Source: Faucicola osloensis_B (GTDB lineage Bacteria > Pseudomonadota > Gammaproteobacteria > Pseudomonadales > Moraxellaceae). Taken from it: 64,000 nt of DNA. Shown here in pieces: positions 17,576 to 25,657 of the stretch; position 1 is the first letter of the stretch, and each line of letters starts with the position of its first letter. The notes beneath the pieces were generated by a model. It was not told where the DNA came from and did not search any database. It worked only from the letters and a program-made list of their open reading frames with translations. The DNA lies in assembly GCA_964211495.1 (NCBI GenBank), contig CAXORL010000002.1, forward strand, positions 310,001-374,000, given 5' to 3'. The position numbers were made by a program, and so were the translations under genes.

Positions 17576-18451
17576 ATGGGGATTTTTTCAGATTTTATGT
17601 TGTTGTTACAACAGTCGCAATGGCTGACGTTGATTATCGTAGCTTTATTGGGATTATGCGTGGGCAGTTTTCTCAATGTGGTGATTTATCGCACACCGTT
17701 AATGATGGAGCAGCAGTGGAAGAACGAGTGCCAGCTATTGCTCCATCCAGAAACCGTTATTGACAATCATGAATCGATGACCTTAAGCCGTCCTGCTTCT
17801 CGTTGCCCGCATTGTGGACATTCAATACGTTGGTTTGAAAATCTACCTGTTATTAGTTGGCTAATGCTAAAAGGGAAATGTAGTCAGTGTCATAACGCCA
17901 TTAGTTATCGCTATCCGCTTGTAGAAATCATCACCGCTATTTTGTCTGTGCTAGTGGTGATGAAATTTGGCGTTACTTGGCAAGCGCTGGCAGGATTGGT
18001 ACTCACATGGACATTAGTGGCTTTAACAGGCATTGATTTTGATACCCAATTGTTGCCTGACCGATTTACATTGCCGTTAGCGGGATTAGGATTATTCGTC
18101 AATGCCTTTGGCTTGTTTGTCAGTCCCACAGCGGCTATTTTTGGCTATGTGTTTGGGTTTTTATGCTTGTGGATTGTCTATCAACTGTTTTTGCTGATTA
18201 CGGGCAAGCACGGGATGGGGCATGGCGATTTTAAATTATTAGCGGCTTTGGGGGCTTGGCTAGGGCCTTTGATGCTACCGTTAATTGTGCTTTTATCTGC
18301 GTTTGTCGGCTCGGTTGTGGGTGTGATGTGGATGAAGCGATCTGGTGAGAGTAAACCTTTTGCATTTGGACCTTATATCGCGATTGCCGGCATGATAGCA
18401 CTTTTGTATGGGCAATCAATAATGTCGTGGTATCTAGGCAAAATGTCATGA
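17576..18451 (+). CDS. pilD: Prepilin peptidase / N-methyltransferase PilD
   Basis: A 291-residue membrane aspartyl protease that cleaves the prepilin leader and methylates the new N-terminus. The N-terminal domain has the zinc motif CPHC...CSQC. The two catalytic aspartates are Asp154 (GIDFDTQ) and Asp218 in the GMGHGDFK motif. Several hydrophobic helices match the family, and length is typical (about 290). Its start lies 5 nt past the pilC stop. Confidence 0.96.
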   Translation: MGIFSDFMLLLQQSQWLTLIIVALLGLCVGSFLNVVIYRTPLMMEQQWKNECQLLLHPETVIDNHESMTLSRPASRCPHCGHSIRWFENLPVISWLMLKGKCSQCHNAISYRYPLVEIITAILSVLVVMKFGVTWQALAGLVLTWTLVALTGIDFDTQLLPDRFTLPLAGLGLFVNAFGLFVSPTAAIFGYVFGFLCLWIVYQLFLLITGKHGMGHGDFKLLAALGAWLGPLMLPLIVLLSAFVGSVVGVMWMKRSGESKPFAFGPYIAIAGMIALLYGQSIMSWYLGKMS

Positions 18452-18495
18452 AGTCATTTATGGGTCAATTATCCGTGAATCAAGGAGGGATTGCG

Positions 18496-19104
18496 ATGTT
18501 GGTAGTGGGGCTTACAGGTGGTATCGGTAGTGGTAAATCACAAGTGAGCCGTTGGTTTGCTGAGCATGGAATTGTCATTATTGATGCCGATGTATTGGCA
18601 CGTGAAGTCGTTGCCAAAGATTCGCCAACGCTAAAAAAAATTGTCGCCAAATTTGGTGACTGGGTGATTGATGAGGCAGGTGAGCTTAATCGCCGTGCTA
18701 TGCGAGAGCATGTGTTTGGTAGTGCGCAAGCGTTAATGGATTTGGAACAAATCACCCATCCTGCCATTCGCAGCCGTGCCAAAGAATTACTAGGCTCTGC
18801 ACAGTCGCCCTATGTAATTTTGGTGGCACCCTTATTGCTAGAAGCCTCCGAAGCAGGGCTGGCCAATTTGTGTGAGCGAGTATTGGTGGTTGATAGTCAT
18901 GAATCCTTGCAGATTGAGCGCGCCAGTCAACGTGATGGCCAAACACCTGAACGTATTCAAAATATTATGGCAAATCAACTGTCGCGTCATGACAGGCTCA
19001 GACAAGCCGATGACATTGTCGACAACAATGGTAGCTTAGACGATTTGTATTTAAAACTTGAACAGTTGCACCAAAAATATTTGGCAATGGCAGGGGTTAA
19101 TTAG
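18496..19104 (+). CDS. coaE: Dephospho-CoA kinase
   Basis: A 202-residue kinase for the last step of coenzyme A synthesis. The P-loop is GLTGGIGSGKS (5-15), and IDADVLARE is the substrate-site motif. I start at the ATG at 18496, preceded by AAGGAGGG at the right distance; the reading frame is open upstream to 18427 but that part overlaps pilD and is not conserved. The pilD-coaE pairing is common in gammaproteobacteria. Confidence 0.95.
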   Translation: MLVVGLTGGIGSGKSQVSRWFAEHGIVIIDADVLAREVVAKDSPTLKKIVAKFGDWVIDEAGELNRRAMREHVFGSAQALMDLEQITHPAIRSRAKELLGSAQSPYVILVAPLLLEASEAGLANLCERVLVVDSHESLQIERASQRDGQTPERIQNIMANQLSRHDRLRQADDIVDNNGSLDDLYLKLEQLHQKYLAMAGVN

Positions 19105-19110
19105 CTTTAA

Positions 19111-19145
19111 CGATAAAGAGCCGTCTGATTAAGACGGCTGTTGAG
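19111..19145. terminator. Hairpin between convergent coaE and nadV
   Basis: AGCCGTCT (19119-19126) pairs with AGACGGCT (19132-19139) around a 5-base loop. T tracts are weak on both sides (CTCTTTA on the minus strand), so it is a modest bidirectional terminator. Confidence 0.55.
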
Positions 19146-19161
19146 AGTGCGACAAGTTAAA

Positions 19162-20568
19162 TTATGATTTTACCGATGAGCGTTGACGAATTGCGGTTAG
19201 CGTATCATCAACTAATAAATCACCGTTCAGAAATACATCCTGCAACAAATTATTTTGCTCAGCAAGCTCATCTTCACGCAGCGTCATATAACTACCCTGA
19301 TGTTTGACCAAGGCTAAACGCCCGCGTTTGCTGCGTTTGCTCACACTGGTAATCGGGTCTTTATATACGTCTCGCCAAAAACCGTCCACCCGTGCGCTGC
19401 TGGTCTTCATGGCAAAATTCAAGGTATCGCGGTTGACTTGTTGCAGTAATCCGCCACCCATCCCAAAGGTGATATTGTCACTACTAAACCCGGCTTTAAT
19501 CACCGCATCAATAATCTTACCCATGCTGGTGGGATTAATACCATCCCCTTGGATGAGTCGCACATAGCTCGGCAGTAATTTATAACCTTTTGAATTGGTA
19601 GTGGTACCAAATTTTGCTGCAAGGCGCTGTAAGGCTTCACGAACCACTTTAATCGGATCGCCACTATCAGGACGAATGACCAACGTGCCGCCTGTTTGCG
19701 CTACTTTTTCTTTTAGCTCACCGCCCCAGATATTATCAATGGCATTCCATAAATCGTAGCTATCACTCACCACCGCAAAGGTTTTGCCTTCACCACCAAA
19801 TTTGGCAATCATATTGGCATAGGCGTCCGCTTCATGCTCACGACCCCAAGTGGTCATGGTGCTATGCTCTGCTGCGGGAATGGAAAAAGCCGTCATGTCA
19901 TTTTGCATACCATACCAACGATTGGCAGCCACGATCGCGCTTAAGGTATCCGTACCAGAAAAATTTACCAAGTGCGCAAGAGCGCCAAGCGCAGCCGATT
20001 CAAGGCTAGACACACCGCGGGCGCCAAAATCATGCAATTTAAACGGTAGATTATTTAAGTTATCGGCGGATTTTTCCAAGCCTGCTTTGATGATTTGCTT
20101 ACAATAATAAGAAAGGCTTGCCACAGTGCTAGGATACCAAATAGCGCGCAATAGCGTGGTTTCGATATAGCTCGTCAACCAGTAAAACTCAGGGTCGGTA
20201 TTCACCACCTGACACAACACTTGACCTGTTGGTACCACCATACCCTCTGGTATCGCTTGAATGCGAAGTGGTAATAGACCGCCATGTTTGGCGACTAATT
20301 GTCGCCAGCCCGCTTCATTAAACGGTACGCCATGAGCAGCAAGTAGCACTTTGGCTTCATCTATATCAGTGTCGGTAATGGGCTTGGTAAGATACTGTTT
20401 TAAAAAAGCTTGTAGACCAAAAAATAGCACATTTTCAAAGTTGCTATTGCCGCCACGCGCTTCAATATAGCTAGATACGTACTCGGTATTTGGTGGGTAT
20501 TGCAGCCAATGCGACGTCTTATAGCTGTCAGTATTTAAAATAAAATTGTCAAAATTTTGACTAAACAT
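19162..20568 (-). CDS. nadV: Nicotinamide phosphoribosyltransferase
   Basis: A 468-residue enzyme that makes NMN from nicotinamide and PRPP, the NAMPT-type salvage route. The sequence matches the NadV/NAMPT family throughout: NTDSYKTSHWLQYPP near the start, YIEARGG, LHDFGARGVSSLESA, and RPDSGDP (phosphoribosyl site). The GFGGGLLQ-like stretch appears as GMGGGLLQQVNRDTL. I start at the ATG at 20568 with AGGAG 7 nt upstream; the frame is open to 20610. It follows the NadM-Nudix gene by 68 nt and is likely in the same transcript. Confidence 0.95.
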   Translation of the reverse strand: MFSQNFDNFILNTDSYKTSHWLQYPPNTEYVSSYIEARGGNSNFENVLFFGLQAFLKQYLTKPITDTDIDEAKVLLAAHGVPFNEAGWRQLVAKHGGLLPLRIQAIPEGMVVPTGQVLCQVVNTDPEFYWLTSYIETTLLRAIWYPSTVASLSYYCKQIIKAGLEKSADNLNNLPFKLHDFGARGVSSLESAALGALAHLVNFSGTDTLSAIVAANRWYGMQNDMTAFSIPAAEHSTMTTWGREHEADAYANMIAKFGGEGKTFAVVSDSYDLWNAIDNIWGGELKEKVAQTGGTLVIRPDSGDPIKVVREALQRLAAKFGTTTNSKGYKLLPSYVRLIQGDGINPTSMGKIIDAVIKAGFSSDNITFGMGGGLLQQVNRDTLNFAMKTSSARVDGFWRDVYKDPITSVSKRSKRGRLALVKHQGSYMTLREDELAEQNNLLQDVFLNGDLLVDDTLTAIRQRSSVKS

Positions 20569-20636
20569 CACAGAACTCCTCTGGTGATTGCTTGCGCAGG
20601 TTAAAACCAAACCGTCTATCAGTTTGGTAGGAAAAA

Positions 20637-21740
20637 TCAGAGACCCACCATTTTACAAATAATGGCATAATGGTCTTCAAACAGTTTATCGGCTTTTAAT
20701 TCAGCCAAGGGTAGCCAAAACGCTTTTTTGGCATCATCGCCACCTTTCACCGACGGTAAGCCTTTGGGGTCATTTTTGAGCACAAAGTAAAACGCTTGGG
20801 TGATGGTACGCCCACGAGCCGAGCGATATGGGTCATCAAAGGTGTGTTGACTATGGCGCGAGCCGCGCAGAACCGCTTCAGGCACTTTTAACCGTGTCTC
20901 CTCACGTAGCTCACGGATACAGGCGTCAAATAGCGTCTCCTTAGGGTCAATAAAGCCACCAGGCAATGCCCAGAGTCCTTGACCTGGCATACCACGACGC
21001 TCGACCAATAAAATGTGTCCTGATTGAATGACCACGGCATCAACCGTCATAAAGGTGGGCGGGTAGGGGCTTGATTCCCATTGTTTTTTGTATTTATCAA
21101 TGAAGCCAGCCTCTTCGTGTAGGCGTTTATATGCTTCGGTCTGTTTAAATGCCTTCATGACATCGGTTGTTGATTGCGGTACCGTATCGGTTAGCGGATC
21201 GGCACCCAGCAAAAAGCCCTCGCGAATCGGCGTGGCAGATAACTCATGGAAATTCGGCACCGCCACCGACTGCCAATTTGGGAAAAGTGACAAGTAATAT
21301 GATGAGCTGTCTTTTGAATGTCCAATCAGACCAATATTGGCGTTTAAATCACCGGTAACCGACTTCACACACTGCTGCACATATTGAAGCCACTTGGTGT
21401 CATTGTATAAGGCATCATCCAAACCGACACAATGTATGCGTTTGGCCTCTTTTTTGTCAAAGGCACCCAAAATCATTTGGCTACGTGCTTCGACACTAAA
21501 GCTATTGCGGATACTACTTGGTAAATTGGCAGAGCCGATTAGCATAATCACATTCTCAGCAAGCTTTAATGCTTCATCGACAACCGATTTATGACCTAAG
21601 TGAAACGGCTGAAAACGCCCGATAAATACCAAATAATCATATTGATAGCCTTTTTTATTTTTGGGTGTGCTAAAACGCCCTTTATCCTCGGTAACGTCGT
21701 TTTTAGCAACCATGATAGTGTCAGTCGTTTTATTTGGCAT
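20637..21740 (-). CDS. Bifunctional NMN adenylyltransferase / Nudix hydrolase
   Basis: A 367-residue fusion. The N-terminal NadM-type nucleotidyltransferase (about 35-205) carries GRFQPFHLGH (41-50, the HxGH motif) and the SATPIREG motif; it converts NMN and ATP to NAD. The C-terminal Nudix domain (about 225-365) has GGFIDPKET...RELREETRL (about 260-282), complete for GX5EX7REUXEEXGU. Such fusions are known (Synechocystis slr0787, Francisella), with the Nudix part acting on ADP-ribose. AAGGAG lies about 8 nt before the ATG. With nadV it forms a two-step nicotinamide-to-NAD pathway. Confidence 0.95.
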   Translation of the reverse strand: MPNKTTDTIMVAKNDVTEDKGRFSTPKNKKGYQYDYLVFIGRFQPFHLGHKSVVDEALKLAENVIMLIGSANLPSSIRNSFSVEARSQMILGAFDKKEAKRIHCVGLDDALYNDTKWLQYVQQCVKSVTGDLNANIGLIGHSKDSSSYYLSLFPNWQSVAVPNFHELSATPIREGFLLGADPLTDTVPQSTTDVMKAFKQTEAYKRLHEEAGFIDKYKKQWESSPYPPTFMTVDAVVIQSGHILLVERRGMPGQGLWALPGGFIDPKETLFDACIRELREETRLKVPEAVLRGSRHSQHTFDDPYRSARGRTITQAFYFVLKNDPKGLPSVKGGDDAKKAFWLPLAELKADKLFEDHYAIICKMVGL

Positions 21741-22023
21741 GACGCAAACTCCTTGCGAATGATAACGCCCTCGGTCTATCCAATAGCGTTTTGGTGATAA
21801 AGTTCAATGATAAAGCATGTTTTTTAACTATCTTGCCTAAACTTTCCAGCCATGCCAAGTTATTTTTGGTTAAAGATAATGTCTAGATTCAAGTTTTGAC
21901 TTAACTAAAAAATATTGTGACGACCCTTGATAAGCCAAACAACGACCCCCAATAAAATCCGAGTAAATTACTCAAGTTTATGCTAAAATATGGGTAAAAA
22001 TTGATGACAAGCTAGGGTGACAT
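21741..22023. promoter_or_regulatory. Divergent promoter region, NadM-Nudix / nfuA
   Basis: About 280 bases between divergent genes. Towards nfuA, TGC-TAAAAT (21981-21989) is a candidate extended -10 about 35 nt before the nfuA ATG. I see no convincing operator. Confidence 0.4.
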
Positions 22024-22641
22024 ATGAGCGATACAGAAAAAACCACAAATATCAAAATTACCGATTCAGCGCAAGGTTATCTGACTGAGTTGTTGGCAAA
22101 ACAAAATACTGACGGCATCGGCGTGCGTATTTTTGTTGAACATCCAGGCACGCCGCGAGCAGAATGCTGTATGTCATATAGCCAGCCAGATGAACACAAT
22201 CCGGATGATTTAAAATTGGATTATGAGACATTCACCGCTTATATAGATACCCCGTCTATTCCTTATCTTGAAGATGCGGTGATTGATTACAATAAAGACC
22301 GTTTTGGCGGTCAATTGACATTCCGTGCACCTAACTCAAAAGTGCCAAAACTGGGTGAAAATGCGAGCCTAGAGGAGCGTATTAATTACGTGTTGTCTTC
22401 GGAAATCAATCCAAATCTAGCGGCGCATGGGGGTAACGTGCAATTGGTGGATTTGGTACATGAAGAAGGGATTGGTATCACCGCCGTGCTCAAATTTGGC
22501 GGTGGCTGTCAAGGCTGCTCTGCAGTTGATATGACGCTAAAACAAGGGGTTGAAGTCTCGCTAAAACAGCAAATACCAGAATTAACCCAAGTGATTGATG
22601 AGACTGACCATACGTATACTGCCAATGCATTTTATAAGTAA
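22024..22641 (+). CDS. nfuA: Fe/S biogenesis protein NfuA
   Basis: A 205-residue scaffold that carries and delivers [4Fe-4S] clusters. The N-terminal A-type-like domain (about 8-105) is followed by the NifU-like domain with the cluster-binding CxxC in GGGCQGCSAVDMTLKQG (about 160-176). The phrase 'INPNLAAHGGNVQLVDL' is diagnostic of Nfu domains. Length matches E. coli NfuA (191) with small extensions. Confidence 0.95.
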   Translation: MSDTEKTTNIKITDSAQGYLTELLAKQNTDGIGVRIFVEHPGTPRAECCMSYSQPDEHNPDDLKLDYETFTAYIDTPSIPYLEDAVIDYNKDRFGGQLTFRAPNSKVPKLGENASLEERINYVLSSEINPNLAAHGGNVQLVDLVHEEGIGITAVLKFGGGCQGCSAVDMTLKQGVEVSLKQQIPELTQVIDETDHTYTANAFYK

Positions 22642-22671
22642 GGTGAAGTGATTAGCAAGTTATAGTTAAAT

Positions 22672-22702
22672 GAAAAGGGCGTTGCAAAACGTCCTTTTTT
22701 AT
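22672..22702 (+). terminator. Intrinsic terminator after nfuA
   Basis: GGGCGTT (22677-22683) pairs with AACGTCC (22688-22694, one G-T pair) and is followed by six T. Confidence 0.85.
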
Positions 22703-22718
22703 TGATTAACATTTAACA

Positions 22719-22747
22719 ATAAAAAACCCAGTGTGAAACTGGGTTTT
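22719..22747 (-). terminator. Intrinsic terminator after gltA
   Basis: An AAAACCCAGT/ACTGGGTTTT stem around a 5-base loop; T-rich on the minus strand. It faces the nfuA terminator, so the two convergent genes are insulated. Confidence 0.85.
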
Positions 22748-22774
22748 GGTTCTAAGCATTTTTGAAGCATTGGC

Positions 22775-24061
22775 TTAGTCGCGGTCTTCAACAGCCACAA
22801 AATCACGCTGGGTGTAGCCAGTATATAACTGACGTGGACGACCGATTTTGTAAGGTGCAGAGTGCATTTCTAACCAGTGACTAATCCAACCAGAAGTACG
22901 TGCTAAAGCAAAGATTACGGTAAACATAGAGGTTGGAATACCGATGGCTTTTAGAATGATACCTGAGTAGAAGTCAACATTTGGATATAGGTTACGCTCT
23001 TTAAAGTACGGGTCATTCAAGGCGATTTGTTCAAGTTTCATCGCAAGTTCGAGTTGTGGATCTTTGATGCCAAGCTCGCCCAATACTTCGTCACAAGTTT
23101 CTTTCATCACTTTGGCGCGTGGGTCAAAGTTTTTATAAACACGGTGACCAAAGCCCATTAATTTCACTTCTTTACGTTTTACTTTTTCCATGAATTCGTC
23201 AACGTTGTCTACGCTGCCGATTTCATCCAGCATTTTAAGTACAGCTTCGTTGGCACCACCGTGCGCAGGTCCCCAAAGCGCCGCAATACCTGCCGCAATA
23301 CAAGCGTATGGGTTAGCGCCCGTAGAACCCGCTAGACGTACAGTTGACGTCGAGGCATTTTGTTCGTGGTCAGCATGTAAGGTAAAGATTTTGTCCATTG
23401 CTTTAGCAAGGATTGGATTGACTTTATAGTTGACATCCGCTGGGGTTGCAAACATCATGTATAAGAAGTTTTCAGCGTAGTTTAAATCATTACGCGGATA
23501 CATGAATGGTTGACCATTGCTATATTTGTAGCACATGGCGGCGATGGTAGGCACTTTAGCAATCAAACGAATTGCAGTGATTTCACGATGGTCTTGTTTG
23601 CTCACATCAAGATTGTTGTGGTAGAACGCAGATAATGCACCCATCACACCGACCATAATCGCCATCGGATGAGCGTCACGGCGGAAACCTTCAAAGAAAC
23701 GACGTAATTGGTCATTCACCATTGAATGTTTACGAACTTTTTCATAGAAGTCAGCTTTTTGCTCAGCATTGGGTAATTCACCATGAATGAGTGCATATGC
23801 AACTTCTAAGTATTCGGCTTTATCAGCTAATTGGTCAATTGGGTAACCACGGTGTAACAAGATACCTTTGTCACCATCAATGAAGGTGATTTTTGATTCT
23901 GTGGAAGCGGTTGACATGAAACCTGGATCGTATGTCCAAAAACCAGCTTGGGGTACTGCCTTAATATCGAGTACAGGATCGCCTAATGTTCCTTCAATGA
24001 TAGGAAGCTCATAGTCCTGGCCATTGACGTGCAAGGTTGCAATATTGTCTTTCTCTGACAT
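22775..24061 (-). CDS. gltA: Citrate synthase (type II)
   Basis: A 428-residue enzyme that condenses oxaloacetate and acetyl-CoA to citrate. The N-terminal beta domain and length are those of the hexameric, NADH-sensitive gammaproteobacterial form. Catalytic residues lie in LHADHEQNAS (His near 229), MGFGHRVYKNFDPRA (His near 305) and NVDFYSG (Asp near 362). It is divergent from the sdh-suc operon, the arrangement seen in many gammaproteobacteria, and completes the cycle encoded there. Confidence 0.98.
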   Translation of the reverse strand: MSEKDNIATLHVNGQDYELPIIEGTLGDPVLDIKAVPQAGFWTYDPGFMSTASTESKITFIDGDKGILLHRGYPIDQLADKAEYLEVAYALIHGELPNAEQKADFYEKVRKHSMVNDQLRRFFEGFRRDAHPMAIMVGVMGALSAFYHNNLDVSKQDHREITAIRLIAKVPTIAAMCYKYSNGQPFMYPRNDLNYAENFLYMMFATPADVNYKVNPILAKAMDKIFTLHADHEQNASTSTVRLAGSTGANPYACIAAGIAALWGPAHGGANEAVLKMLDEIGSVDNVDEFMEKVKRKEVKLMGFGHRVYKNFDPRAKVMKETCDEVLGELGIKDPQLELAMKLEQIALNDPYFKERNLYPNVDFYSGIILKAIGIPTSMFTVIFALARTSGWISHWLEMHSAPYKIGRPRQLYTGYTQRDFVAVEDRD

Positions 24062-24835
24062 AAAATCCTCTCAGACGTGTAAAAAAAAGAAGACCTATAC
24101 TTGCTCAAATGCATTGGCGCAATGACAAGGATAGGTGAATGCCCAGCCACACAGAGACGTGCAGGGCGACTTTATTAATAGCGAAAAAATAGCGAAAACC
24201 CAAAACTAAAACATATCTATATTAACAGCATTTTTGCCAAAAATGAAAGTAAATTTACGCCTTGCGAGTACAAACAATTAGTTATAATTAACAGAAGTTA
24301 GCTAAAACTATGCTCTCTGCTACTGACATTCTATCAACCCTTGATGCGGTTGAATATCTAGATAGGTGAGTCTCAAAACGCGTAATCTTATCAAATTATT
24401 TCTGAATTTTAATAGTGCGCTACAGTGGTTTGATAAAAGATGGTTTTTTTTCTGTTTTTGTTTGTATTTGTAATCAAAGACTCTTATAATTATAAAAATT
24501 TTACTGGTGGCTAGCTTTGTATTATTAATATTTGCTAAACATAATTTACTTTTTAGCTTTGTGATTTAACAAAATTAAAAAGTAAATTGTGGGTGGCTTT
24601 TTGTCGATTATTAGTTGGTAATTGTTTGATGCGATTAGGTTTGCGGCTAATAACTATCTATTATGTAAATAATCCAAAGTACGCTAGCTATTCCTTATCT
24701 TCGATTTACCTGTTTTTTGACAGGCTATGTGATTCATCAAATCCTGCAAGTGATTTGAAGTTAGTGCTTGATATTTTGGATATTGGCATAGCGATAACAC
24801 AGGTAAGTTATAACTGCGAATAAAGGATGCCCGCT
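24062..24835. promoter_or_regulatory. Long gltA-sdhC divergent regulatory region
   Basis: About 770 AT-rich bases between gltA (-) and sdhC (+). Towards sdhC the best promoter is TTGTAT (24462-24467), a 17-bp spacer and a perfect TATAAT (24485-24490); this would give a leader of about 330 nt. A second TATAAT (24283-24288) has no good -35. A possible 19-codon ORF (24310-24369) lacks a clear ribosome-binding site. A 78-codon ORF (24587-24823) looks like chance. Confidence 0.45.
24462..24490 (+). promoter_or_regulatory. Candidate sdhC operon promoter
   Basis: TTGTAT and TATAAT separated by 17 bp. The -10 is a perfect consensus; the -35 keeps only TTG. The predicted transcript would start near 24497. 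Confidence 0.4.
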
Positions 24836-25216
24836 GTGAAAAGCAACCGACCGATTGACCTTCCTTTAAGCCAAGTAATTAATGTTAATTCAAAAAACCC
24901 AATTGCTTTGGCTTCAATTACCCACCGTGTTTCTGGTGTGGTGCTATTTCTCCTAATTCCTGTGATGTTGTGGATTTTTCAAACGTCGCTTGCCAGTGCT
25001 GAAGGCTTTGCAGATATTTTCACCAACCCATTGGTGAAGTTTTTGGCTTGGATCTTTGTGGCTGCATTAGGCTACCATTTTGTGATGGGTTTCAAACATT
25101 TATTTGCCGACATGGGCATGAATGAAGAATTAAACAGTGGTCGCACTGCGACATTCATTGGCTTTGTACTTGCAGCGCTTTGGGTTGTGGGTTCATTTGT
25201 ATGGGTGATGTTCTAA
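24836..25216 (+). CDS. sdhC: Succinate dehydrogenase cytochrome b556 subunit
   Basis: A 126-residue membrane anchor of complex II. Three membrane helices are visible (about 31-51, 65-85, 103-124). ITHRVSG is the quinone-site motif, and YHFVMGFKHLFADMG carries the histidines where E. coli SdhC binds haem. I start at the GTG at 24836: AAAGG ends about 9 nt before it, while the ATG at 24827 directly abuts that ribosome-binding site. The stop overlaps the sdhD start (TAATG). Confidence 0.92.
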   Translation: MKSNRPIDLPLSQVINVNSKNPIALASITHRVSGVVLFLLIPVMLWIFQTSLASAEGFADIFTNPLVKFLAWIFVAALGYHFVMGFKHLFADMGMNEELNSGRTATFIGFVLAALWVVGSFVWVMF

Positions 25217-25551
25217 TGAAAAGTGCAACAGGTTTAACAGGCTCAGGCTCTCGCGATTGGGTGGTACAACGTATTAGTGCGGTTGTATTGGCAGTTTATT
25301 CATTGGTGATGTTGGGCTGGTTCTTAACCCACCAACCAACGTTTGAATTATGGCAAGGCTTTATGCTAAGCCTACCGATGCGCTTATTTACGCTATTGAT
25401 GGTACTAGCATTAGTGGGTCATGCGTGGGTAGGGATGTGGACTGTATTAACAGACTACGTTAAGTCAAATGGTTTACGTTTTGTGCTGCAATCTGCCATG
25501 ATTCTTGCAGTCCTGGTTTATTTATTTTGGGGCGTGATGATTTTCTTCTAA
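25216..25551 (+). CDS. sdhD: Succinate dehydrogenase membrane anchor subunit
   Basis: A 111-residue three-helix anchor of complex II. SGSRDWVVQRISAVVLAVY is the typical N-terminus, and the GHAWVGMWTVLTDYVK segment holds the haem-ligand His and the quinone-site residues known from E. coli. The ATG overlaps the sdhC stop by one base, implying translational coupling. An upstream frame opening at 25180 is inside sdhC and not used. Confidence 0.94.
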   Translation: MKSATGLTGSGSRDWVVQRISAVVLAVYSLVMLGWFLTHQPTFELWQGFMLSLPMRLFTLLMVLALVGHAWVGMWTVLTDYVKSNGLRFVLQSAMILAVLVYLFWGVMIFF

Positions 25552-25585
25552 ACATCCTGTTAGATAAATTTTGTTAACGTATTTA

Positions 25586-25633
25586 TCGATTTTGACATCC
25601 ATGGCTTTTAAGCATTTATGGGGATAAAATCGA
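25586..25633 (+). other. Intercistronic stem-loop, sdhD-sdhA
   Basis: TCGATTTT (25586-25593) pairs with AAAATCGA (25626-25633), with inner ATCCAT/ATGGGGAT pairing. There is no T tract; it is an RNA-processing or stability element rather than a terminator. Confidence 0.5.
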
Positions 25634-25657
25634 ACCATCATTTAGGAAATTAAAGCA

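Noticed and set aside
24310..24369. 19-codon ORF in the gltA-sdhC gap as a leader peptide
   Set aside because: Only a weak promoter and no clear ribosome-binding site; no run of regulatory codons. Not strong enough to annotate.
24587..24823. 78-codon ORF before sdhC
   Set aside because: No Shine-Dalgarno sequence, no recognisable domain, and it ends within the sdhC ribosome-binding region. I treat the region as a leader.
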